From: Chromatiaceae bacterium
Lineage (GTDB): Bacteria > Pseudomonadota > Gammaproteobacteria > Chromatiales > Chromatiaceae
Length of the DNA stretch: 64,000 nucleotides
NCBI GenBank assembly: GCA_024235215.1
Contig: JACKMU010000008.1
Span: 254,385 to 318,384, forward strand
Direction of reading: 5' to 3'
The position numbers and the translations under genes were made by a program. The notes beneath the pieces are model-generated. The model had not been told where the DNA came from. It was given only the letters and a program-made list of their open reading frames with translations, and did not search any database. Position 1 is the first letter of the stretch. Each line of letters begins with the position of its first letter. Positions 25,427-34,202 of this stretch are shown here, piece by piece.

Positions 25427-27244
25427 CTATTCCAGATCGCGGGCTACCCTGAAACCAAGGATTGGCAATCTGCTGGTCGGCTGGAAATGAAAGCGTCGGG
25501 TGGTGTGCAGACTGTCTCCCGGCTTGTTGTAGGCTCCGCCGCGGGCAACCCGTTGAGTGCAATCCCGCTCCTGCCAAGCGCTGCCATCCAGCGGAGCACC
25601 CTGATAGTTCTCGTGATAACAGTCCGCAACCCACTCCAGCACATTACCAGCTGTGTCATGAAGCGCGTGTGGATTTGCCGGAAAACTCCCCACCGGTGCC
25701 GTCGACACACCATCCCAGCGACTGCCACAATCAAAGCAACTGGCACGATTCTCACCCAGCGCATAACCCCACCAGAAGAAACTCGCTTCACCTCCACCTG
25801 CAGCGTATTCCCACTCAGCCTCTGTAGGCAGCCGATAGCTCCTGCCTGTCTGAGCACTGAGCCAGAGTGTGTAGGCAGTCGCATCCTTCCAGCTCACATC
25901 AACCACCGGGCGCTGCCCTCGTCCCCACCCCTGATCGGAAGGCATCTCTCTTCCGGTGGCACGGGCAAAAAGGAGATACTCGTCAAAGGTGACCTCGAAT
26001 TTGCCCAGCGCGAAACCTGCAATCTCCACCCGGTGTTGCGGTCTTTCGTCGGTCACCAGTTGATTGCGATTCTGTCCCATATTGAATCTGCCACCGAGGA
26101 TCTTCACCATGACCGGCCCTCTGGCTCCGTTACGCAGAGGATCACGCAGCGTGGTGCCCCTGACGGGCCCACTGCCAACTGGCAACGCAGGTTGCTTCTT
26201 TGGATCCAGCGCCGGGTCCTCTTCAGTCGCGGTCGGGCTGACGGTCGCCGCCCCCAGGTCAAGTTGCCGCCGTACCACCTGTCGTTCGACCGCCGGAGGA
26301 AAAACTGTTTCTGAATCCACCCATCGCTCCCCCGCCATCCCGGTGATCAGTTCTCCGCTTCCACGCATGAGCGAAATCGCTTCCGCCGCCAGGAACGTGC
26401 CCACAGCAGCGATGACCGCGGCCAGGAGCGAGTTGCGCCGCGCGGCCCCACGCACACCCGGATCAATCGCACTTCCCCGCAGATCGGTTGCAAAGGTATC
26501 CTGGTTGTCATGCAATCCTGTCAGCTGATTCTGCAGCGCTTCCACTTGGGCTTCGAGCTGCTGGCGCTGTTCCACCTGACTGCGGCGCCGCTCCTCGACC
26601 TTTTCCAGCTCCTCACGAGAAATATTCAGAGCCCGCTCCAGTCGTTGCGCTTCACCGCGCTGCTCCTCGACCTGTTCTCGCAAGCGTTGCCGCTCCCTCT
26701 CCGCATCCGCCAACGCTTCGCGATAGTTCTCATCATTCCGCTGTAGGCTGTCGAACTCCTCACGCAGTGAATTCAGCTCCGCCAAACCTGCAGAATCATG
26801 CAGTTCACGCGCCTTGAGCTGCTCCCGCATCTCATTGACGTCGCTTTCAGCCTGCTGTCTCACCAGCGCAAGTTCTGAGTGCAATGCCGATGTCGCATTG
26901 GTGTCCAAAGTGCTGCTAATCTCGCCCACATATTGCTGAATGACCGAGCGCAGCTCTGCCACTTCCGATTTGAGGCGGGCGATCTTCGTCTCAGACTCCT
27001 GCTTCTCACGTTGCAGCAGACGAATTTGTCGGTCATCTTCCCGGGAAAATCTCGACGCATCTTCGAGAAAGGATTTTCGCTCCCCGCGCAGCTGATCTAT
27101 CTCCGCCTTGTCCTCAGCCGCACGTCTGGTCAACTGCTCGATCTGTTCGACAGATTTTTCCCGGGCACGGTTTGCATCGTCGAGCTGCTGCTTTAGCTTG
27201 TCGACTTCACCAATTAACTGTTCCGTATCCAGATCAGTTTGCAA
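25427..27244 (-). CDS. Coiled-coil membrane protein with formylglycine-generating-enzyme-like domain
   Basis: A 605-residue protein in three parts. Residues about 1-265 are an uninterrupted, E/R/Q-rich coiled coil. A single membrane helix (NSLLAAVIAAVGTFLAAEAI, about 278-297) follows. The C-terminal third is a sulfatase-modifying-factor (FGE-sulfatase) domain: GGRFNMGQNRN, HRVEIAGFALGKFEVTFDEY, RLPTEAEWEYAAGGG, DTAGNVLEWVADCY and RGGAYNKPGD. The domain probably lies in the periplasm with the coiled coil in the cytoplasm. FGE activity needs specific cysteines that are not clearly present, so it may be a ligand-binding relative. No sulfatase is nearby. Confidence 0.82.
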   Translation of the reverse strand: MQTDLDTEQLIGEVDKLKQQLDDANRAREKSVEQIEQLTRRAAEDKAEIDQLRGERKSFLEDASRFSREDDRQIRLLQREKQESETKIARLKSEVAELRSVIQQYVGEISSTLDTNATSALHSELALVRQQAESDVNEMREQLKARELHDSAGLAELNSLREEFDSLQRNDENYREALADAERERQRLREQVEEQRGEAQRLERALNISREELEKVEERRRSQVEQRQQLEAQVEALQNQLTGLHDNQDTFATDLRGSAIDPGVRGAARRNSLLAAVIAAVGTFLAAEAISLMRGSGELITGMAGERWVDSETVFPPAVERQVVRRQLDLGAATVSPTATEEDPALDPKKQPALPVGSGPVRGTTLRDPLRNGARGPVMVKILGGRFNMGQNRNQLVTDERPQHRVEIAGFALGKFEVTFDEYLLFARATGREMPSDQGWGRGQRPVVDVSWKDATAYTLWLSAQTGRSYRLPTEAEWEYAAGGGEASFFWWGYALGENRASCFDCGSRWDGVSTAPVGSFPANPHALHDTAGNVLEWVADCYHENYQGAPLDGSAWQERDCTQRVARGGAYNKPGDSLHTTRRFHFQPTSRLPILGFRVARDLE

Positions 27245-28077
27245 TGGGGTGTACTCTGGGGCTCGCCACTGAACAACCGGTTCGATTTTTAATCGGCAGT
27301 AATTTCACTCGTGGACAGTTGATAACAATAAAACCTTTTCTTAAACGCCTGGAGCCGATTCAGCCATCTTAATGCTTTGCAAACGCCATCCAGCTGAATG
27401 GCTGGTACGGATGCTCAGTAGTCAAAGGATAAAACCAAACAACGTAATAAGGCCAGTAATTATCAGACATTAGCACTCCACAGCCTGCCCGATAAAAGTC
27501 ACGCCGGAGATAATCTTCGGTTAACTTAGCGACAGCAGGGGGAATTCGCTTAAATCCAATCCTTAATATCGTTGCAGTTGAACGGAAAGGGTGAAGCGCC
27601 CACGAGACATCCTCCCTTCTCGATGGATTGATGCGCCGGAGAGACAGGGCGGAACGTGACGGCAATTACGATTGCCACCCGGCGCACGAGGTAAAAAAAA
27701 GCCGGACGGCGGACCCATGGCGAGCACATTGCAGTTTGATTAACCTGGAAAGAGCAGTTGGACAGGGTGGAGTGTGCGGTAGTGGTGGTGCAGAGCAAGG
27801 TGCGACGACGCCGAATTGCCAATCTACTCAAGGAGGAGCAACGCCGCCTGGGCCACCACAACTGTGCAATCCACCCAGTAGTGCCCTCCCCCGGGGTGAC
27901 CATCGAACAGGTGTTATTTTCTTGTTCCTCATGTCGTTATCTTTTTCACGAAGCGATCAACTGCCCTTCACCAGGATTAAAGCTCAAGTAGGGAAAAGAG
28001 GCGGTCGATAGGATAGACGTCGCCAGTTCAGGTCGGTTCGCGCGGTTGGATCGACTCTCACCAAGGAGCCGCTAACA
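27245..28077. other. Long intergenic region with decayed coding remnants
   Basis: 833 bases without a confident gene. On the minus strand 27369-27545 reads like the end of a protein with GCGVLMSDNYWPYYVVWFYP, loosely reminiscent of a CAP/PR-1 domain end, but the upstream part is in another frame or missing. A plus-strand 77-codon frame (27758-27991) with CSSC is not recognised. The stretch upstream of 28078 should hold the promoter of the substrate-binding protein gene. Confidence 0.4.
27369..27545 (-). pseudogene. Possible 3' remnant of an exported protein
   Basis: About 58 codons ending in a normal stop, beginning around RIPPAVAKLTEDYLRRDFYR and containing a C-terminal aromatic-rich GCG...YYVV segment that resembles the last strand of CAP-superfamily domains. 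No start, ribosome site or N-terminal part is visible. This is a weak call based on composition and pattern only. Confidence 0.25.
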
Positions 28078-29244
28078 TTGCTCACATCCGTACGCTTTAT
28101 CGCCGCACTGCTACTGTTCGCTTCTGGCGTAATGCTGCCCGCCGGCCCGGCTGACGCCGGTGCAGACGACTATTTTCCGGTAACGCCAAGCACCGATGGG
28201 GGGCGCCGCTGGCGGATTGCCTACTATCAGGGCGGCGACTACGTTGACTACAAGGATTCGCTGCTTGCGGTCGTCAAGGGGCTGGTGAAAATCGGCTGGA
28301 TCGAAACCGAGCCTATTCGCGTAGCTGAGGGCGAGGCGACTGAACCGCTTTGGCGGTGGCTTACCGCCGCCAGCAGCAAGCACCTGGAGTTCATTGGTGA
28401 CGGTTTTTACAATGCCGAGTGGGACGATGCCCGCCGCTCCGAAATTCGCACCGCACTGGAACGCCGGCTCGGCGCAGGTGGTGACATCGACCTGGTCATC
28501 GCCATGGGCACATGGGCAGGCAAAGATCTGGCCACCGATGCGCACAGCACACCAACCATCGTGGTATCCACCAGTGATGCCGTCAGTGCACAGATCATCA
28601 ACAGTGTCGACGACTCTGGCCGCGATCATGTGCATGCGCACGTCGATCCGCTGCGCTATGTGCGTCAGATACGCCTGTTCCACGATTTCGCCGCGTTTGA
28701 ACGCCTGGGTGTTGCCTATGAAGAGACGCTGGAAGGGCGCAGTTATGCGGCGATGGAGCAAGTCGAACAAGTCGCTGCCGAGCGCGGATTTGAGATCGTG
28801 CGCTGCCATACTCCGGGTGATGCCGCCAGGCAAACCGAAGCTGACACGCAGGTGCTTGCCTGCGTGAAATACCTGGCCGCAAAAGCCGATGCACTTTATG
28901 TGACCATCCAGAAGGGTGTCAACCCGGCGACGCTGCCGCTCCTGCTCGAAACAGCTGCTGCACACAATGTGCGGTCGTTTTCACAGCACGGCACCGACGA
29001 GGTGAAGTTGGGTGTGCTGTTGAGCATGTCCAGCCAAAGCTTCACCAGTGTCGGCTTGTTTCAAGCCGAGGTCATCGCAAAGGTGCTCAACGGAGCCACT
29101 CCACGCCGCCTCGACCAGATCCATGAAGAGCCATCCAAAGTGGCACTCAACATGGACACTGCACGCGATATCGGCTTCGTGCCACCGGTCTATGCAATCG
29201 CCGTCATCGACGAAATCTTCGGCGTGATCGCAACACCGTACTGA
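28078..29244 (+). CDS. Periplasmic ABC-type substrate-binding protein (YtrF/PF04392-like)
   Basis: A 388-residue protein with a signal peptide (start TTG, hydrophobic stretch to about residue 25, ending ADA) and two Rossmann-like halves typical of ABC transporter substrate-binding proteins of the PF04392 group. The first half ends with DLVIAMGTWAGKDLATD, STPTIVVSTSDAVSA and the second includes RLGVAYEETLEGRSYAAMEQV and ALYVTIQKGVNPATLP. The TTG is supported by AAGGAG 9-10 bases upstream. No permease or ATPase gene is adjacent, so it is an orphan; its ligand is unknown. Confidence 0.75.
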   Translation: MLTSVRFIAALLLFASGVMLPAGPADAGADDYFPVTPSTDGGRRWRIAYYQGGDYVDYKDSLLAVVKGLVKIGWIETEPIRVAEGEATEPLWRWLTAASSKHLEFIGDGFYNAEWDDARRSEIRTALERRLGAGGDIDLVIAMGTWAGKDLATDAHSTPTIVVSTSDAVSAQIINSVDDSGRDHVHAHVDPLRYVRQIRLFHDFAAFERLGVAYEETLEGRSYAAMEQVEQVAAERGFEIVRCHTPGDAARQTEADTQVLACVKYLAAKADALYVTIQKGVNPATLPLLLETAAAHNVRSFSQHGTDEVKLGVLLSMSSQSFTSVGLFQAEVIAKVLNGATPRRLDQIHEEPSKVALNMDTARDIGFVPPVYAIAVIDEIFGVIATPY

Positions 29245-29960
29245 CTCGAATTTATGGGCTACGGTGCGCCGGCCAGGGAGACGTCGGCGGACAACCCACA
29301 CGAGTACCCTGATGCAGCGGCTGCGACCTAAGCGCGCTGCCCAGCGCAATCTACATTTAGCCACCCACGCTGATAAGGACCCCGGGCCACTCCTTTTTGA
29401 TTCTGCTTGCTGTCAATGGAGTACTAAGCGACACTGAGCGCTGGAAACGGCAACACGCTGGATGTGGGAGGCAAGCTGCGCGGCAACATGGGATACACCC
29501 AGATCACGCTGATCGCTTTACACAGCAACAGACAAACGCACGACCAGCCCTTGCTCTGGGGGCACAGCGCCCGCTCAACCAAATCATCGACCGGCACCAC
29601 CAGACTGCGGGCAGGTAGACCGGGATAGCCCCTGTCAGGATCACTAGTTAGTGCCCAGATACACCCATCCATGGAACGTTTCTGGAACCAAACCGGAAAA
29701 TGTGAATCCCTTGGTTTCTTCATTTTAAATGGCGATAAGTCATTGAAAATGTTAGCACATCCTTGCATCGGGATAGGTCCGCCGTTTCCGGACAGACACT
29801 AACTTAGTGCTGGGGAAAAACAGCGGGTAGCCTGCATGCCCGCCATCCGGAACTCGACCAAGGATTGCTGAAACGCTTACGGCCTGGACGTAGCACTCGT
29901 CATCGAGTGCCGGCTATCGTTAACCGAACTCAAGCCAATACTGACAAGGGATTATTCTCG
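29245..29960. other. Intergenic region with nothing recognised
   Basis: 716 bases. Short frames on both strands (29397-29618 plus, 29424-29768 minus) have no recognisable motifs. No terminator-like hairpin with a T tract was seen after the substrate-binding protein gene, and no repeats match other parts of the window. Confidence 0.4.
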
Positions 29961-31520
29961 ATGAAGGCAACCAAGGGTGTTGTTGCTGCCGGCCATAAAG
30001 TCACCGCGCAAGCAGCGGCGGAGATTCTCGATGCGGGGGGCAACGCTTACGACGCAGCATTGGCAGCGCTGTTCGCCAGCTGTGTAGCAGAGCCGGTGCT
30101 CGCTTCCCTCGGCGGAGGTGGTTTTCTGCTCGCCGGTTGTAGTGACGGAAGCTCGACACTGTACGATTTTTTCTCCCAGACACCCATGCACAAATGTGAC
30201 CCGGTAGGCGCTGATTTCTATCCGATTGTCGCGGATTTCGGCACCACCCAGCAGGAGTTCCACATCGGGATGGGCTCAATTGCCACTCCCGGTGTGGTCC
30301 GAGGCCTGTTCGCAATACACCGCGAACTGTGCAGGTTGCCGATGCGAACTATCGTGCAACCTGCCTGTGATGCAGCACGCTCCGGTGTCGTTATCAATCC
30401 ACTGCAACACTACATCAGTGAACTGGTTGCACCCATCCTCAAATCAACGCCACAGGCGATGGCGCTTCACGCGACCAGTGAACACCCTGACAGATTCGCC
30501 GAGTGTGGTGAGCAGCTCTACCAAAGGGATATGGCAGACTGTTTCGAGCTTCTGGCTGTGGAAGGGGAGGATATTTTCTATCGCGGCGAGATGGGTAGCG
30601 CGTTGATCGAGAGCTGTCAGCAACTTGGTGGCTTTCTCACGGAGCGGGATCTGCTTGAGTACCGGGTGGAAAAACGGCGCCCGCTGGCACTCGGATATCA
30701 CCATGCCCAGCTACTGACCAATCCGGCACCTTCGGTTGGCGGCACCCTGATTGCATTCACTCTGGCGCTGCTCGAAGCGGAAAAGCTCGGGCGTGAACAG
30801 CCCGGTGGTTACATGCATCTACTGAAAATAGCCCGTGCTCAGCAGTTGACCCAACAGCTGAGGAACGAAAAAGCGATCGATAGAAATCTGAGCAGTGCTA
30901 CCAGCCGCGAGCTACTCAGCGACTCCTATCTTGAGATTTATCGCAAGGTGCTCGCACGACATACCAGCTGCTACCGGGGAACCACTCAGATCAGCGTCGC
31001 CGACCACAGCGGGAATATGGCGAGCATGACCCTCTCCAATGGCGAAGGCTCCGGTTATGTGCTGCCTGGTACCGGCATCATGCTCAACAACATGCTGGGT
31101 GAGGAGGACATCAACCCGCACGGTTTTCATCGCTGGCCGGAAAACCGCCGTATCGCCTCGATGATGGCGCCAACGCTGCTCTTCTCGGATAGCGGGCAAG
31201 CGATCGCGACCGGTTCCGGCGGCTCCAATCGCATTCGCAGCGCAATCCTGCAGGTGCTGGTAAATCTGGTCGATTTCAGGATGGATATTGAGCGCGCAGT
31301 CGAGTCGCCACGGCTTCATTTCGAAGGAGAGACGCTCAATCTCGAGCACAAACTCTCCGTAGAGGAGCACAAAATACTCAGCGCATCTTTCTCGGATATC
31401 AAATTATGGCCGCAGAAAAACCTCTTTTTCGGTGGCGCGCACACGGTGACGCGTTCGGCGAACGGTACACTCTCCGGGGAGGGAGACAGTCGTCGCGGCG
31501 GTGTCTGCATCGAGGTTTGA
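29961..31520 (+). CDS. Gamma-glutamyltransferase family protein
   Basis: A 519-residue Ntn-hydrolase relative of gamma-glutamyltranspeptidase. N-terminal KGVVAAGHKVTAQAAAEILDAGGNAYDAA and VLASLGGGGFLL are family landmarks; the nucleophile region is RGTTQISVADHSGNMASMT, with Thr near residue 341 expected to be exposed by autocleavage. The later GSGYVLPGTGIMLNNML and TGSGGSNRIRSAI match the substrate pocket. Unlike classic GGT it has no signal peptide, so it is probably cytoplasmic, and TTQ replaces the usual TTH. Start at 29961 is chosen from the family; upstream codons add an unlike basic stretch. Confidence 0.85.
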   Translation: MKATKGVVAAGHKVTAQAAAEILDAGGNAYDAALAALFASCVAEPVLASLGGGGFLLAGCSDGSSTLYDFFSQTPMHKCDPVGADFYPIVADFGTTQQEFHIGMGSIATPGVVRGLFAIHRELCRLPMRTIVQPACDAARSGVVINPLQHYISELVAPILKSTPQAMALHATSEHPDRFAECGEQLYQRDMADCFELLAVEGEDIFYRGEMGSALIESCQQLGGFLTERDLLEYRVEKRRPLALGYHHAQLLTNPAPSVGGTLIAFTLALLEAEKLGREQPGGYMHLLKIARAQQLTQQLRNEKAIDRNLSSATSRELLSDSYLEIYRKVLARHTSCYRGTTQISVADHSGNMASMTLSNGEGSGYVLPGTGIMLNNMLGEEDINPHGFHRWPENRRIASMMAPTLLFSDSGQAIATGSGGSNRIRSAILQVLVNLVDFRMDIERAVESPRLHFEGETLNLEHKLSVEEHKILSASFSDIKLWPQKNLFFGGAHTVTRSANGTLSGEGDSRRGGVCIEV

Positions 31521-31806
31521 AGGTCAAGAATAATCCGGACGGAGAAATATCTGATCCAGCCGGTAGATAGCGCCACCCTCCACGCAAAAGGAAATAAAGA
31601 TAATTTACCATTATCGAGCGGAGCAAAGCGTAGCGATCTTCCTTGGTCAGCGACGTCAAACAGCCAATTTTTCGGCGCTCAAAAAAAAAGCTGGTGTTTT
31701 CCGCTTATTTTGTTAAAAAGTGTTTAATAACAAAGCATTTTGTTGGAATAGAGGACTTCTATGCTATGTTAGACGCGCAGAGTCCCAGCAAACCCAGGAG
31801 CGAACA

Positions 31807-32265
31807 ATGGCCGTGACAAAAAAAGCCGTAACCCAAACCAGCGAAGAGAAGGTACCAGCCCCGAAGAGAGTTGCCGCGAAGAAAACGGCCACCGTTAAAA
31901 AGAGTGCAACCCCCACAGTGAAAAAAGCGGCTGCCCCGGCGAAACAGAGTGCTATCATAACTCGGCAAACCAAGGCACAGATTCTTCAAGCGATCGCTGA
32001 AGAGACCAACCTGACACGCAAACAGGTGGCCGATGTATTCCTCTCGATGGGCGGTCTGGTCAAGCGCCATATGCAGCGCCGCGGCTCCGGTGAGTTTTCC
32101 ATACCCGAATCCGGAGTTAAAATCCGGCGCGTGAAGAAACCCGCCAGAAAAGCCCGTATGGGACGCAACCCGGCAACCGGTGAAGCGATCAAGATCGCTG
32201 CCAAACCAGCCTCGACAGTCATCAAGGTCATCGCGTTGAAAGCTCTCAAAGACACTCTCAACTAG
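31807..32265 (+). CDS. HU-family DNA-binding protein with histone-H1-like tail
   Basis: A 152-residue nucleoid protein. Residues 1-50 are a Lys/Ala/Pro tail (VAAKKTATVKKSATPTVKKAA) like eukaryotic H1 or bacterial AlgP/Hc1. From about residue 52 a full HU/IHF fold follows: TKAQILQAIAEETNLTRKQVADVFLSMGGLVKRHM, then a beta-arm ending in GRNPATGEAIKI with the intercalating proline, and IKVIALKALKDTLN. It should bind and bend DNA, with the tail adding nonspecific charge. AGGAG precedes the ATG at 31807. A 29-residue upstream extension in the same frame is rejected. Confidence 0.9.
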   Translation: MAVTKKAVTQTSEEKVPAPKRVAAKKTATVKKSATPTVKKAAAPAKQSAIITRQTKAQILQAIAEETNLTRKQVADVFLSMGGLVKRHMQRRGSGEFSIPESGVKIRRVKKPARKARMGRNPATGEAIKIAAKPASTVIKVIALKALKDTLN

Positions 32266-32364
32266 AAAGTTCTGAACCAAGCGGTGCTTTCCACGCCGCA
32301 TGGATGAAGTGCTGTGATTGCCAGAATGGCATCTTTAAGCGTCTTCATCAGCCGCTCAGGGATC

Positions 32365-32387
32365 GCCCGACAGCGCTGCTGTCGGGC
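32365..32387. repeat. Strong hairpin between convergent genes
   Basis: Perfect 10-bp inverted repeat GCCCGACAGC/GCTGTCGGGC around a 3-base loop, between the convergent HU and aspartic-protease genes. There is no T run on either strand directly after it, so it is not a standard intrinsic terminator, but it may still stop or stabilise transcripts. Confidence 0.6.
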
Positions 32388-32458
32388 AAAAATGAGTCTA
32401 CCGCTCCGCCGCATGAAGATACCAAGTGCAACGAGATGGTGGTGGCGCATACCCGGGC

Positions 32459-33013
32459 TCAGTACTGCTTCAAGGTGAGTTGATTGCCGCGCTGGACCAA
32501 CTCCAGCTGCTTGAGAAAACTCATTCCCAGCAGTACCTCCCCACTGGTCATACTGGGCAATATCGAAGCAGGTACGTTGGATAGCCGGATGGAACCGAGC
32601 CTTACATCGTCCAGTAGGGTGGTCCAGCTGCGTACGGTTCCGTTGGCCGTCTGGCTCAACCGGGGCTGTCCTTTGTTCAACCGCAGCCGATTGGCAAGCT
32701 GTTCCGACAACGCAACATCGGTCGCCCCGGTATCGACCAGAAAGGTAACCCGAAGACCGTTTATCTCCCCCCCGGCCAGATAATGACCCGTTGGATTCCG
32801 TTTGAGTCGCACCTCCCTGACGCCTGCACCATCTATCCCGCTCTCCGGAGTCCGGTTGGGATTTGCACGCCGTTCCAGATAAGAGTGGAAGCTCAATGTA
32901 AGCAGTGCGAGCAGTACCAACCAAGCCGCGACAATCATGCCGCGGCCGAAGCGACTGGTCCCACCCTGGTCTGCCCCTGAACGGCCATCCATCCTCACTA
33001 GACTCCACTGCAC
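32459..33013 (-). CDS. Membrane-anchored retropepsin-like aspartic protease (clan AA)
   Basis: A 184-residue protein with one N-terminal membrane helix (MIVAAWLVLLALLTLSFHSYL, about residues 26-46) and a C-terminal single-lobe aspartic protease domain. The active-site motif is FLVDTGATDVALSE, the family's hydrophobic-Asp-Thr-Gly, and the domain ends with LLGMSFLKQLELVQRGNQLTL. It matches the TIGR02281-type periplasmic retropepsin-like proteases; two lobes form by dimerisation. A later ATG (Met8) is also possible. It follows the MlaC-like gene on the same strand by 59 bases. Confidence 0.88.
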   Translation of the reverse strand: MQWSLVRMDGRSGADQGGTSRFGRGMIVAAWLVLLALLTLSFHSYLERRANPNRTPESGIDGAGVREVRLKRNPTGHYLAGGEINGLRVTFLVDTGATDVALSEQLANRLRLNKGQPRLSQTANGTVRSWTTLLDDVRLGSIRLSNVPASILPSMTSGEVLLGMSFLKQLELVQRGNQLTLKQY

Positions 33014-33072
33014 CCAACCTTATGGAAGATGACAACCGCTCATCCTGGGGGTTCAGTAAAAATATCCCTCCG

Positions 33073-33696
33073 TCAGTAGCGAAAACCGCGCGGACGCATC
33101 ATCCGCTCCCGCAGCATCGTACGGAACTCTGCGCGGTAGTGCATTACCGCACTGCTGCCGTTGGCTGAGACGTCGAATATTTTCCAGCCTTCTTGAGCAC
33201 GATAGAAGCGGAAGTCCAGCCTGGCTGGATAGGTCTGTGGATTGAGAATAGCCACTGAGACGGTCACTTCACTCGCCGACGCGCGGTTTACCGGCATTAC
33301 CTGTACCTGTTGGCTGGCAAATCCGCTCAGCCGGGCAGCAAGTATCGTCAGAAAATCCTGCTTGATACGATTCTCCATCTCCTGCTGCTGCGCCTCTCCC
33401 ATGCGCTGCCAGATTCTGTTGCCGGCAGCCCAGCGCGCCATGTAGGCAAAGTCGAAATAGGGTACGATCTCCCGCTCCAGAAACGCTTCCGCCTGAGCCG
33501 CACCCGGACCCCCTTCAGCGGCGGCGAATGCGATCAGTTTTTTCAATCCCTGCCGCAGGATCATCACCGGGCCGGGGGATTGTGCCTGGCGCGTGCCACC
33601 CAACGGAAGATCGCGCTCCGGAAAGTAGGGCTGCGCTTGTGCCAAACCACTGCAAAAAACGGTTACTAACATCACTGCCAAGAGTCTGCTGTTCAT
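33073..33696 (-). CDS. MlaC/Ttg2D-like periplasmic phospholipid-binding protein
   Basis: A 207-residue protein with a signal peptide (MNSRLLAVMLVTVFCSGLAQAQ) and the MlaC fold: LEREIVPYFDFAYMARWAAGNRIWQ, then IKQDFLTILAARLSGFASQQV, RLDFRFYRAQEGWKIFDVSANGSSAVMHYRAEF. MlaC shuttles phospholipids across the periplasm to the MlaFEDB complex. None of those partners is nearby, so this is an orphan paralogue. The start has TTACTGGAGGAAAT-type Shine-Dalgarno (GGAGG) upstream. Confidence 0.88.
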   Translation of the reverse strand: MNSRLLAVMLVTVFCSGLAQAQPYFPERDLPLGGTRQAQSPGPVMILRQGLKKLIAFAAAEGGPGAAQAEAFLEREIVPYFDFAYMARWAAGNRIWQRMGEAQQQEMENRIKQDFLTILAARLSGFASQQVQVMPVNRASASEVTVSVAILNPQTYPARLDFRFYRAQEGWKIFDVSANGSSAVMHYRAEFRTMLRERMMRPRGFRY

Positions 33697-34202
33697 ATTT
33701 CCTCCAGTAAGATCATATTGTCAGTTCCAGGGAAGCGCTGATGCCATCGGCGCTTCCTCCGCCATGTGTAGATACTGCTATTTCCGATCACCAAGTGCGA
33801 TTGAAAACGAACCACATAGAAGAACATACTTTTCGATTTGCACCTCACTGCAAAAATCAGCAACCTGCAATCACAGATCTGGCGGTCTCTCCAAGTGTCG
33901 CAGGAAACTCTGGTTTCTCCAGAGTCTGCCCAGTCAAGTCACCATCCAGCTTGCCAGTTCACTGGAAAATAGACAAGACGGGCTGGCAAAACATTCAGCA
34001 ACTCTATGGCGACATTGGTAATTTCGATCAGCATATCTCTCCTTGTATATGGCAGGGGTAGGAGAAGAAGAGTATCTTACCGATTTCTAAAATTCGGCTC
34101 TTATGCCCTCGTTGCAATTAACGCAATGACCCGTTCTTGAATACATCTTTCTCGGGTCGCCAGACACCACGAGAGAGCCCTTTCAGCGATGGAGGACTAT
34201 CC
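33697..34202. other. Intergenic region upstream of qmoA
   Basis: 506 bases between the divergent mlaC-like and qmoA genes. No gene is credible. It must hold the promoters for both directions. A small imperfect hairpin (CGATTTCTAAAATTCGG) around 34080 is visible, and GGAGG at 34191 marks the qmoA start. No regulator site was recognised. Confidence 0.45.

Noticed and set aside
29397..29768. Short frames between the substrate-binding and GGT-like genes
   Set aside because: Compositional noise with no motifs on either strand.
32365..32387. Strong hairpin as intrinsic terminator for the HU gene
   Set aside because: No T run follows on the relevant strand; kept only as a hairpin feature.
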